From positions 10,850,001 through 10,914,000 of the forward strand of contig JBHGNT010000012.1 of NCBI GenBank assembly GCA_043228905.1: a stretch of DNA of 64,000 bases. Direction: 5' to 3'. Under the pieces are notes generated by a model. That model did not search any database and was not told where the DNA came from. It saw only the letters and a list, made by a program, of their open reading frames with translations. The DNA comes from Azolla caroliniana (Eukaryota > Polypodiophyta). This document shows positions 11,909-22,565 of the stretch, in pieces; position 1 is the stretch's first letter, and each line of letters opens with the position of its first letter. The position numbers and the translations under genes are program-made.

Positions 11909-13113
11909 GTAATTTTTAATCCATATGTTTAGTACTTATAATGCAATGTCTAAGGAAGTAATTCTTGTGTTAGTGTCTGCATACTAATTATGTTTGTAAC
12001 TATTCAAACAGAATACTATTCAAATGGATGCATGCATACTAATTATGTTTGTAACTATGTTAAGTGTTCTTGATTGATCACATAGTACCATCTTGTCACG
12101 TGAATCTGTGTTTATTATCTTTTAATCCATGTGAAATGTTCTCCATAGACACATTGTATTGTGTTGTGTGTTGTATCTGTACTAAATCAATATTTATTGA
12201 AGGATGTAAAGTACTCGTCTTGTACTCATAGTATTGGCCGTTCTTAAGAGTTTGTACTAATTATCTTTAAGTCCATGTTGACAGCTCTCCATGGACACAT
12301 TGTATTGTACTGTGCGTTGTATCTGTACTAAATCAGTATTTATTGAAGGATGTAAAGTACTCGTCTTGTACTCATAGTATTGTCCGTCCTTAAGAGTTTG
12401 TACTAATTATCTTTTAATCCATGTTGAGTGTTCTCCATGTACATGCTATATTGTATTGTGTGTTGTATTTGTACTAAATCAGTATTGATTGAAGGATGTA
12501 AAGTACATGTCTTGTACTCATAGTATTGTCCTATATTGAAGAGTTTGTACTAATTATCTTTTAATCCATGTTGAGTGTTCTCCATGGACACACTGTATTG
12601 TACTGTGTGTTGTATCTGTATTAAATTAGTATTTATTGAAGGATGTAAAGTACATGTCTTATACTCATAGTACTGTCCTATATTGAAGAGTTTGTACTAA
12701 TTATCTTTTAATCCATGTTATGTTCTCCATGAACACATTGTACTGTACTGTGTGTTTTATCTGTACTAAATCAGTATTAATGGATGTAAAGTACTCATCG
12801 TCAGCAACATAGTACTGTCCAATATTGAAGAGTTTGTACTAATTATCTTTTAATACATGTAGAGTGTTTTCCATGAACACATTGTACTATGCTTTGTGCT
12901 ATATCCGTACTAAATTAGTATTAATGGATGCTAAGTACTGTTGGTTGACAACATAGTACTATTTATCTTTTAATCAGTGTAGAGTGTTCTCCATGGATAC
13001 ACTGTGCTATGCTTTGTTTTATATTTGTACTAAATCAATATTAATGGATGTACAGTACTCTCGATTGATAACATAATACTAATGTTTGTTGGAAACCTGG
13101 GATACAAAAGTAG
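11909..13113 (+). other. Main intron of the transposase gene (1205 bp)
   Basis: Donor GCCAG|GTAATTT and acceptor AAAGTAG|GTACTTC. Splicing joins ...YFIA to RYFSLFN in frame and brings WSDGAASQFK next to WNYFGFGHGKG, the spacing expected in relatives. Most of the intron is a tandem array. Confidence 0.7.
12115..13080 (+). repeat. Tandem array, about seven units of 120-156 bp, inside an intron
   Basis: Units (TTATCTTTTAATCCATGT anchors at 12115, 12261, 12417, 12554, 12701, 12843, 12963) share TTCTCCATGGACACATTGTA, TGTACTAAATCAGTATT and GGATGTAAAGTACT. Each carries one or two TACTAA(T/A) motifs. Divergence rises toward the 3' end. Confidence 0.85.
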
Positions 13114-13468
13114 GTACTTCTCCTTATTCAACATTTGTATGCAATGGAACTACTTCGGGTTTGGACATGGAAAAGGAGAGCATGATGGCGCGGGGCCTGT
13201 GATCAAACGTGCCCTTACAAGTGAGCAATTGGATAATAATGGTGCTAAGTTACAAAATGCACATGATGTTGTGGAGTGGCTAACATGGAACACATATGCA
13301 TTACTAAAAGATGCACCCATCGCAATAATCTACACTACTGCCATTCTTGCGATCAAGTTCAATATGACTCAAGCAAAGCACAAGGTTAAGGGATACAACG
13401 CTGTCTACAAGGTCCCCCAAGAGGTTCATGAGCACATATTAGGGGAGGTCTCTCTGTTTAATGCTTGA

Positions 13469-14358
13469 AAGTTACCCTATTAATACATTGTAGTTGGCAA
13501 CCGAAAAACATCCCCTCGTAGTTCACTATTTGATGTATTGATATATTAATTTTGATCATTGACAAATGAATCGATATATTTTGTCTTTCTTCTACAATGT
13601 TTAGAGTATTTATTGAGCTTGTTTTGTAAGTGTTCATGGTAATTATAGAGTTGCTTGTTTCTATGGTTTAGGGTGTGAAATCTTCAATACTTAGTACCAT
13701 CAATATGGCCCAAACTTATTCAACTATCAATGCTAGTAGTCTAATCCCTATTGTGTTAAGTCTCTATTCGACTCTGACTATGTGCAGTCAAGGAGACCAT
13801 ACTTCGCAAGTATCAATATACATATTAGTTTAGTACTAATGTCAATTGTAAGTGTTCACTAATACATAGTAGTCTCCCGAAGTATCTCGGTTAGATGGAT
13901 ACATACATTTTATTTTAGTACTAATATGAATGTCAAATTTTTCCCTACTACATTCATGGCTGCATGACAAATTGACAATAGAATACATTCTCATTCTCTA
14001 CAATTAGCAATATAGAATTTTATTTGTAATCAACACAATCATGGCTACATGACAATTGACAATAGAATAAATTCTCATTCTCTACAATTAGCAATATAGA
14101 ATTTCACATTACACTACAACACTAGATGAGTGATCTAATCTTCATAGCATTTCACAGGGGTAATTTAGACAGTACGCTAGTAACAGTTCTGAGAAACACG
14201 GCTCACTATATGGCTGAGATCCGTGAGAAGTGGCTCATGGCGGCTCTCAGGAAGAGAGCTGTAGTTCAACACAATCATGGCTGCATGATAATTAACAATA
14301 GAATATATTCTCATTCTCTGCAATTGGCAATATAGAATTTCACATTACATTAACAACA
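13469..14358. other. Junction between the two convergent genes, dispersed 70-bp repeats
   Basis: No gene is visible. Three copies of a roughly 70-bp unit (ATGGCTGCATGACAA, TTCTCATTCTCTACAATTAG, CAATATAGAATTT) lie at about 13957-14022, 14040-14105 and 14277-14342. The last two flank about 150 bp of unrelated sequence. TTAGTACTAA occurs at 13830 and 13915. Polyadenylation signals for both genes would be expected here. Confidence 0.55.
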
Positions 14359-15090
14359 CTAGATGCTACTATACTCTCCTTCTTGGGTGGTCTTTATTGC
14401 CCTATCATCATCGGTGATGCTAGTATACTCGTTCTTAGTACAATTAGACTCCTGTATGTGGGTTGTGGTAGTACTCATGGTCAACTCTTGTACGGTGGCT
14501 GTCACCTCATTCTTAAGACAACCGTGCTCCCCTTCTTTGGTGGTCTTTATTGCTTGGTCCTCATGGGTGATGCTAGTATGCTCGTTCTCAGTACAATCAG
14601 GCTCCTCTTCATTACTAGCGATATTCTTTCCACAATCCTCATGGGCATCTTTAGACACTACTAGCACATTCTTAGTACAATCAGGCTCCTCTTTAGTACT
14701 AGCTATATTCTTTCCACACTCCTCATGGGCTTCTATAGACACTACTAGCACATTCTCAGTACAATCAAGCTCCTCTTCAGTACTAGCGATATTCTTTCCA
14801 CACTCCTCATGGGATTCTTTAGACACTACTAGCACATTCTTAATACAATCAAGCTCCTCTTCAGTACTAGCGATATTCTTTCCACACTCCTCATGGGCTT
14901 CATTAGACAAATTGTTGTTTGTACATGCCAGCTACTCTTCAAATATGAATGCTTCCTTTTTTTCACAATCCTCATGTGTGGAAGATGTGCTCCCAGAGTC
15001 TGCCTCTGTGCAAAGGTTAATCCCAGAATCTGACTCTGCACTTGTGCTCCATATAGTTCCCGATTCATTTGATTGCAGTTGGGAATTGAA
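14359..15090 (-). pseudogene. Acidic repeat C-terminus of the minus-strand accessory gene
   Basis: The frame 14910-14359 encodes four near-identical 28-residue repeats (consensus AHEECGKNIASTEEELDC plus NVLVVS) and two degenerate Thr/Glu-rich units, ending in a normal stop. Upstream the same frame continues past one TAG near 14932 into another acidic stretch (ESDSG..., EADSGS) up to about 15090. The repeats correspond exactly to an 84-bp DNA repeat. Charge and Cys spacing are conserved between copies. I know no family. It may be the 3' exon of the gene whose other exons lie upstream to 18378. Confidence 0.5.
14636..14915 (-). repeat. 84-bp in-frame coding repeat
   Basis: TCCTCATGGG anchors occur at 14636, 14720, 14804 and 14888, exactly 84 bp apart, so the unit is 28 codons. 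Copies differ at a handful of bases, which suggests recent amplification or homogenisation. Confidence 0.9.
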
Positions 15091-15148
15091 CTGCTCTTGT
15101 AAACCTAAATAATGGGATTCTAGAGAATATTAGTATCAACTCACATAC

Positions 15149-15670
15149 TCAAAAGTTTGCAAACATACCAACAACAATGAACATATGGTTAATAGCCACA
15201 TTTTTACCTATTGTTACATCGTCATATTGTATAGTCGTAGACAACCCATTGCAAGTGGTAAGCTCGGTCATCTTCTCCACAACATCTAAGTGTTCAACAG
15301 GTTGGAGCTCATTGTCAATAGAAGATTTCATAATAGTATCTATAGAATGCACCAAAATCACCACTATAATAGGGTCGTTATGATCTAAATCATTGTTTTC
15401 TTAGAGGGCTTTTGACGTGTACCTGGGAGTGTGATAAATTCGTCTTCATGATCAGATTTTGGACTCGTATCTCCCTCACCAAAGATCATTTCGTCATCAA
15501 CTAGTAACACAAGTACATGGTATTAGACAATGCATTAGGTTGACAACTCCCCGGACAAGTGAGAACATATATGACTCACCATTGCATTCAACTTTGCCTT
15601 TCTTGCCCTTTCCATACAACTTTCTTGCAACATTCCTCTTCTTAGTGGGCTCTTTTTTAAAGATATGCTA
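15149..15670 (-). other. Probable small exons of the accessory gene, including a basic stretch
   Basis: Minus-strand coding pieces can be read at 15364-15149 (acidic/hydrophobic, unrecognised) and at about 15660-15582, where KKEPTKKRNVARKLYGKGKK is followed by a GTGAGT donor. The latter is strongly basic and could act as a nuclear localisation signal. The intron between it and the exon ending at 15687 would be implausibly short, so these boundaries are not settled. Confidence 0.4.
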
Positions 15671-15686
15671 ACTCAATTTGTGTTAC

Positions 15687-15899
15687 CTGGATTGTTTTGA
15701 TGTTGACCGGAGCTTGGGGAATTTGTTTGTAGAAGCATATGTTCCACTGCTCCAATGGCCCTTCTCATACATTCATCTTCATCATAAAACTCATAGGTTA
15801 TTGGTAATGATGGTCCCTGAACCTTGGAATGTGCAGCAGATACCGAGGGTTTAGGCACAGGGGATGGTTGTTCCATTACCGGTGTGGAGTTGCTTGACA
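15687..15899 (-). other. Exon of the minus-strand accessory gene (Pro/Ser-rich plus EFYDEDECMRRA)
   Basis: The acceptor TGTTGTAG after a T-rich run and the donor CCAG|GTAACA delimit 213 bp. The encoded segment begins with a Pro/Ser-rich linker (MEQPSPVPKPSVSAAHS) and ends with a compact acidic segment. No domain is recognised. Confidence 0.45.
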
Positions 15900-16010
15900 C
15901 TACAACATTCATTGCAAGAAACAAAAAAAACTTCAACGTTAGTACCATGATATAAAAATACAATGTAGGTCACAAGAGCTGCATTACTAAATCATTCGGC
16001 TACACCTAGT

Positions 16011-16900
16011 TCCCATATTACACATCTAGTACTAATAGTGAACAATGTATTACACACTTAGTTCCCAAATTACACAACTAGTACTAATCATGAACAATGT
16101 ACTACTCACTTAGTTCCCAAATTACACAACTAGTACTAGCCGTCAACAATGTACTACTTAGTTCCCAAATTACACAACTAGTACTAATCGTCAACAATGT
16201 ACTACAAGTATAATGTGTACTAACACTAGTACTAGGCACGTTGTAATATAGATTGGACTGACATCTAATCCAACAAATGTAGATTGGACTTTAGTACTAA
16301 CGTGGTATTTTGCACACAAGTAATACTAAAAGTGATATGTGTTCTACACACCTAATTACATAACTAGTACTAATCACACCAACAATATTAATCTTCAACA
16401 GTATTAGTACTAAACGTGATATGTGTTTGACACACCTCATTTCCAAATTACACAAACTGTACTAATCTTCAGCAATTTACTATACCCATTGTATCCAAAT
16501 TACATAACTATTATTAATCGTGAACACTGTACTACACAACTAATTCCCAAATTACACAAATAGTACTAATAGTCAACAATGTACTACAAGTATAGTGTGT
16601 ACTAAACTAGTACTAGGCAAGTTGTAATATAGATTGGACGAACAACTTATCCAACAAATACATCTAAACAACTTCCTTCATTAGTACTAAAGTGGTATTT
16701 TGCTTACAAGTAGTACTAATCATGATATGTGTTCTACACTCCTAATTCCGAAATTACATGTTTAGTACTAATCGTTCACAATGTACTACATACCTTGTGC
16801 TCAAATTACATAACTAGTACCAATCCTGAACAATGTCACACCTGGTTCCCAAATTACTCAAATAGTACTAATTCTTGAAAATATCCGTTCAACTACCCAT
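16011..16900. repeat. Tandem/dispersed array of about 50-bp units, TACTAAT-rich
   Basis: TTCCCAAATTACACAACTAG plus TACTAAT and GAACAATGTACTAC recur with spacings of 48-52 bp at the left and more loosely to the right. Four TTAGTACTAA palindromes lie inside (16291, 16404, 16681, 16762). The array occupies the large intron between the RING-like exon and the exon ending at 15687, mirroring the intron array in the convergent gene. Confidence 0.75.
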
Positions 16901-17093
16901 ACCAATTATATATTAAGAGTACTACCAATCTTAACCCACATAAATAGGGTTCCACATATTAGTTGTTGGGCTACAATAGTACTAATCCATTGTTTTCCTA
17001 AATTTGAAGTATGAATTGTGGCGTACATTAGTTCTAATCCAAATGTAAATTGACATCATATAATACAAACAATAGAATAGTAGAGCCACATAC

Positions 17094-17278
17094 CGTACGT
17101 GTGTACTTTTAAACCCCAAGCATAGTACCACTCAACAACAACTGTAGTTTTACAGTCCATACATGTATTTTCTTTCTCAAAATGATACTTAGCACATAAC
17201 ACAAGATATGTGTGCAAGCATGGTGTAATCACAACATCCATAGCCTCAAGCTTGAATCTAAGGCCACAAAATATACAC
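17094..17278 (-). other. RING-like zinc-finger exon of the accessory gene
   Basis: The exon is bounded by TGCCAG|G and TACG|GTATGTGG. It encodes CIFC, then after 18 residues PCLHTYLVLC, AKYHFE and CMDC. The cysteine/histidine spacing is that of a RING finger (C-x2-C ... C-x-H ... C ... C-x2-C). The residue expected to be His in the HxYHxxC block is Leu, so one zinc ligand appears lost. RING domains are mostly ubiquitin E3 modules. Whether this one still folds is uncertain. The clean splice sites argue it was a real exon. Confidence 0.55.
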
Positions 17279-17556
17279 CTGGCAGATTGCAAACACAAGT
17301 TATAATATATTAGCTAATATGATATTTATACCACAGAAGTAGAAATAAATAACTTTTAAAGCCAATACAGTGATATACTAGTAATGGTACTTTCCATACC
17401 ACTTGGGTGCTCAATTACAGATGGACACAAAGTTGCAAAACCTTTTTGTTTTAAATCCTACATCAAGCACACAAGGTTCTTGGAATGCAACTTTAAAGCT
17501 GACAACTTATTATCTAGTTTGCAATGTGCATTTCTGCAAGTATCAAGGTCTCTCAT

Positions 17557-18378
17557 CTATGATCCTAATTGAGTGCCCATATTGTTCAGCTCTTTCTTCA
17601 ACTCCTCTTTCAACACCTCACTTTCTGAATTTTGGATTGTCGATGCAATCCATTCATATGTAGTCTTTATTGAAGAGAATTGCTTTTCTGCTTGTATCTC
17701 AGCTGATTTAACTGTTTCCAAATTAGCAAGTAGTGCTTGTATTCTTGAGCTCATAGAAGCTATGCAACTGGCCATAATCTGTTCATGCCTTTTAGTCACT
17801 GTTGCCTGTAGCTTTGAAGATTGAACTTGGTGGATAGGTGTTGTAGCCGGAATATCCACATGAGAGGTTCCCGATGACTTCAAGCCAGTGTTGGTACTGG
17901 AGGACCCTTTATAATGTTCTGATCGGTGGCGATTAAAATCTTACCAATCTACGTCAATGCCACCCTGAACTTCACATGCAAATGCATGTGCAAAAACAGT
18001 ACCCACCTCATTGTTACATATTTGATTAGTATCATAAGCATGTTCATATCTCGTCTTCAATAAGTTCACATATTCCTTCTTCAATCGACTTATGTGGAAT
18101 CCTCGCCTTGTATCGGGATGTGGTGACCGCTAGGTTTTTATCAACCACTCTCTCAACTCTTCATAAACTTCAGGTCGTGCTCGAAGGAAATAACGCCATC
18201 CAAGAGATGTGTCTCGAATGATGGAGTGGCACATCTTCTTGCTTTCTTTGATAGGTGTCCTTTTTCTTTCCTTCACTGGTGTCTTCACTTTCTCTTTCAC
18301 CAATGTCTTCTTTATGGGTGTCCTTCTCATCATTGTCCTAGTCTTCACTATTCTTGTTGAAAGAATATGCATGTACAA
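17557..18378 (-). pseudogene. Basic and coiled-coil N-terminal exon of the accessory gene
   Basis: One reading frame of 274 codons interrupted only by TAG (18130-18132) and TAA (near 17939). Its N-terminus is a repeated basic segment (TPIKK, TPVKERKR, TPIKESKK). The centre has a GWRYFLRARPEVYEELREWL motif, and the C-terminal third (residues about 190-270) is heptad-rich, reading as a coiled coil (SSRIQALLANLETVKSAEI; LKEELKKELNNM). Stop-to-stop continuity and sensible composition suggest a real gene recently disabled. Function unknown; DNA binding through the basic part is only a guess. Confidence 0.5.
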
Positions 18379-19079
18379 GAAGAAAACTCATCAAAATACC
18401 ATCAACAACCAGCAAATCATCATAGCCAACTCAATCTAAGTTGCATGTACAAGCCATGTCAAACACACACAAACCCTAAATAGTCGGAAAAAACTCATCC
18501 ATGTCAAACACACACAAAATAAAAACTGACTGATAGGAAACACAAAGAAAACGAAAACATACCAGTTGGGCATGTACCACATAGAATATGAATAATCAAA
18601 CCCTAAAAATGCAGCACAACGAATACCTGGAGGTCGTACAAGTTGCAGATGGAATGATGGGTCGAAGGCAGATGGAGCCAAGGTCAAGGTAGAGGTACCA
18701 CACCGTGTTGATTTCTTCACCTTGGGATGACACCAATCCGAGAAAATCACCTATATCCAAGAGGTTGTTGACGAGGCTGTTACAGAGGAGACAAACGAGC
18801 ATACACAGAGGAGACAAATGAACATACACAAAGAAAGCACATCAACAACAAGAACAACGAGCATAGAGGGGAAACAACAATCTCTGCATATACAAAGTTC
18901 AGAGATCGTAGGGAAATAACAACAAAAATCAGGCACAAAGGGAACACAACAAGAATTACGCGGGGAAATAGAGAATCGAAGGTGGAGTGAGAGAGAGCAA
19001 GAGAGAAAGAGAGAGATAGATAATAGATATGTGTTTGATTTCTAACTTTCTATCACTGTTTGACTGACAACTTTGAGAC

Positions 19080-19141
<62 letters not shown>

Positions 19142-19180
19142 ATTATTATCTTCGGAGGTCAAATATGACCTATGAGACTA
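18379..19180. other. 5' region of the accessory gene, ending in a (GA)n tract
   Basis: No coding region is recognised. The stretch should contain the promoter and leader of the minus-strand gene. It ends with a 54-bp GA tract (19084-19137), beyond which LINE-derived sequence begins. Confidence 0.45.
19084..19137. repeat. (GA)n microsatellite
   Basis: About 27 uninterrupted GA dinucleotides next to the 3' end of the nested LINE. Confidence 0.9.
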
Positions 19181-19263
19181 AAAATATTACATTTCACGTG
19201 ATACGTGTGAAAGTGAGCAGTGACTCTTGATGTTCAAGAACTTTACCAATGAATGTTGCAATC

Positions 19264-22200
19264 GAGAGTGCGCATTGTGGTTGTGAGAGGAATTCATGCA
19301 AAGATTGGGCTCGGTCGAAGAGATGTGGAAAGCATGGTCAAGTATGATCAAAGGTAGAGCATTGTATCAAAGTGTGATACTCAGACTCGCGAACTTGTTT
19401 AGGGCAAAGTGTGCATAGCTGATCACTCTCATCACTTGTGCCCCAACGCCCTGTTTCACATCGCAATGCATGTGAGCTAAGTCGCATGGAAGCAATGGTT
19501 CGAATGGCAGATAACGGTATGGGCTCTAACATGTAGCGATGTGTACGATTTCCCCGTTCCGCAAAGAATATGGTTTTGTAGTTAGGTGCAACATGTGTAG
19601 CATAATGTGTGAAGCGCGAGCCTCCACATTTGTCCCATGCCATGATATATTGGCATTGCAAAAAGGCCTCATTTACAAAGGAATCTAATGATGCATCATG
19701 AAGCAAGTGCCTCACATCCCATCTACCAAACCATTTTTCTATATCTTGCATCCAACCGGAACACAAAATTTTGCTTTTATGCGTCTTTTAGATCTTTTTG
19801 CTTGCTTCCCATGGAATTCTAGGAAGTCGATGTGAGGGACTTTTTTGAACCTTAAGCATGTATTCAACAACCCTTTCCATGGCCATGATCTCAATGGGAA
19901 GCGATCTCGTCTCATGGAGAAGGAGGGTGCACGACATTTGTTTCTTAACTTGTAGAAACTTTGTAAGAAAATGTTTTTGGACATTTTCAAACTCTTTCCA
20001 CCTAGTTTTAGGGATGCTACCGCCTAATACTTCCACACCATAGAGAAGAACCGATGTCACCAAAGTGTCGAAAAGATATTTCTTGAGGACCCAACACTTA
20101 ATATCTCCAAGATTGCATGTGTTCTCAAATGAATAGTATGCTCGCTTACCTGCCTCTAAGCGGTGTGTAGCACATTCATTCCATCTATGATTTGAAGGAA
20201 CTTCAAGGCCAAGATATTTGAAGCTTTCCACACATTCAAGTGACTCATTGTTGTACATAATGCATGGTTTATCTCTTTTTTGGCTCTTCACAAGCATAAT
20301 CTTTGTTTTAGAGCTATTGACACTTAATTTAGTATGCATGCAAATTTTTTCCAATGCCTTCATAAGCTTTTGTGCATCTCCTAAAGTATTTGCAAAAAGC
20401 ACTACATCATCTGCATATAGCAAAAGCATAATCACAACATTCCCAATGACAACTTCTTCAACACATTCTTCCTTTGCAAACTTGGTAAGCATTTCTTCCA
20501 ATTTATCAATGCATAGACCAAATAGTGTTGGTGAGAGTGGGCATCCTTGCTTAACACCAATAGTGCTTTTGAAAAAAATCTGAAAGTTTATCTCTCATGC
20601 GCAGACAACATATAACCTTCTCATAAATTCGGGAAATTGCAAGCATATATTCACTTGGCACCTCAAGTTCTTCCATTCGCCTCCAAAGATGCTCACGAGG
20701 TACCATATCAAAAGCTTTCTTGAAGTCTACAAAGCAACAATATAAACCTTTACCTCTAAGGTGACTTTCCTCCATTAATACTGGAAGGGTGATAAGGTGA
20801 TCAATGGTGCTATGGTGTTTCCGAAAGCCAACTTGTCCATAAGCTCTCTTACCACTTTTTTTAGCCCATACACTTATCTTTGATTCCATTATACATCCAA
20901 ATAGTTTTTCCATTAATGAGCCAACCATGATGGTTCGATAGTTGTTTACATTATTTATATCTCCACCTTTATGTAAAGGTTTGATCCAATTTGTAGTCCA
21001 ATCGTACGCCATACCATGTTGCAATGCATCATTAAACATATCGCTTATCCATATATGTGCCTCCTTTCCCGTCCATTTGAGCATTTCTGCCTTTATACAT
21101 TGAACATCGCTTGCCTTTTGAGAGGCCAATTTCTTAAGTCCTATGCATATATCATCAATTGTAAAGAAGGGAGGCATATGTGAAAGAGAACCATAACACA
21201 TCATCTTTCCGGCAAGAGATAACTCATATAAATTCTTACAATGCATAGACAAGTCGTGAAGAGTTAAGTCACCATAACTCTCATCACGTTTCCCCTTTAA
21301 ATTTCCCCAAAATTTAGCACATGCATGTGCTTTCTCTTGCGTTTGGATAAATTGGTGAGTAACTTCCCATATTCTTCTCTTTCTTTGAGTAAGCCTTTTA
21401 TACTCATGCAAATGCTTTTGGTAATTTTCTTTATCCTTAACTACATCCAAAACCATAAGGCACTTTCGAGTTTCACGACATTCTTTATCAAACCATTTTT
21501 TCCTAAGTTTCTTGGTGCATTTCCAAGATGTGCGGTTGGTCGAAAAACATTTGTTTGTACAGGAGAGAATGACTTTCTTGAAAGCTTCCCATTTGCATTC
21601 TAGTGTGGCACCATGTTGTATCTTTGTCATTTGTAACATATCCTCAACCATCTTGGAATACATGGGTGCTCGCTTAAGGTTCATGCTCAAGTGTGGTTGT
21701 TTATTATCTTCAATAGCCTTCTCACAATCAAACCTATGCATAAATTTGACATCAATACATAAAGGCCTATGATCGGATTCCGGTGTCCATTCACCAAGTG
21801 AGAATTTATGTATACGATCCAAAATACCTTCGGAAAGTAGCACATAGTCAATCACACTATTTCCGTTGTGTTTTCTACATGTAAAACCATTAGTGTTGGG
21901 CCATAAGGAAATACCATTTGCAATAAGCAATTTGGTACTATTGCACATTTGTAGGAGTAACTTCTCAAATTGGTCTGGATCTTTTTCATTGCTAGAAGAG
22001 CGGCTATACATTTGCATATCCTCTTGCATCCTTGAGATATGTGGCATGAAAGATTCTTGTGAATCAAGTTGGAAACTTCTTGTACGAGCATTCATGTCAC
22101 CAAAGACAATAACTTCCCCTTTGGATTTGAAATTAGCAATATCATCCTCTAGATTGGCAAACGGTTGATCTTTATCCAAACAAGCATAAACGGTAGAATC

Positions 22201-22559
22201 TTGATGAGGAATGTAACATCCAACTACAAAAGTGGGCAAATCATTATTTTGAGCCATATGTAGCATTTATTTTCATCATTTTTTATGATTGACACATATT
22301 TCTCTATTTCCTTCTTAATCAAACATGCCACCCATCCTTGTCCTCTTCTTTGTCTTGGATTTTTCTTCCATATCAAAGAGTGTACATTATAGTTTCCTAA
22401 ACCTTGAATCCTTTGAGTATCATGCTCCCATGTTTCACCAAGAAGTGTGATATCCGAGTCACCGGTGAACTCCTCTATGCCAAATCCCGCATTCCATGGG
22501 TATCCATTGCAATTCCAAAAGCATAGTCGTAAAAGGCGTGGGTTAGTCTCATAGATCAC
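19264..22559 (-). pseudogene. LINE ORF2: endonuclease - reverse transcriptase - zinc knuckle
   Basis: Drives target-primed reverse transcription. The APE-type endonuclease begins WNCNGYPWNAG (22500) and has GETWE, GDMNART (about 22098) and SDHRPL (about 21770). The RT has NNYRTIMV, FVDFKKAFD, a GCPLSPTLFG block and YADDVVLF (about 20420). The C-terminus has CTLCPKQVRESEYHTLIQC, the CCHC-type knuckle of plant L1 elements. Breaks: a frameshift at about 22224-22266, another in an 8-base A/T run at 20573-20580, TAA near 19788 and TGA near 19338, after which the frame can still be followed to about 19200. So few lesions in 3.3 kb imply a moderately young copy. Confidence 0.85.
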
Positions 22560-22565
22560 GTGTCC

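Larger units (their letters stand above)
10275..13468 (+). pseudogene. Transposase-like gene (SDGAASQ-K / HGK family), spliced, broken
   Basis: Likely start is the ATG at 10296. Exon 1 runs to 10901 (AAG|GTATTC). Exon 2 covers roughly 10955-11908 and exon 3 is 13114-13468, about 630 residues in all. Exon 2 contains Cys/His-rich stretches (CTCEVC; CKVCPLPLFC) that may bind zinc. It then has the signature order VIDFVENYTFKVQNEVQ (about 11640), a YISDDKKHDT stretch and WSDGAASQFK (11850-11880). Exon 3 supplies WNYFGFGHGKGEHDG and VIKRAL. This order matches an RNase-H-fold transposase family I know from cnidarian and other animal genomes, where acidic residues near ID, SDG and HGK-D are the presumed catalytic set. 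Breaks: TAA at 11555-11557, a frameshift near 11830, TGA at 11886-11888 (CGA-like), and an unresolved exon 1/2 junction. This copy is dead, but its structure is readable. Confidence 0.7.

Noticed and set aside
12115-13080. CRISPR-like repeat array
   Set aside because: Units of about 145 bp diverge along their whole length with no repeat/spacer distinction, in a eukaryotic intron.
14363-15112. A 249-residue plus-strand open frame
   Set aside because: It is the antisense of the 84-bp acidic repeat gene. Composition is Ser/Val/Phe-rich with no domain, and the strict repeat keeps the opposite strand open.
18956-19162. Ser/Leu-rich frame
   Set aside because: Made by the GA microsatellite read on the minus strand.
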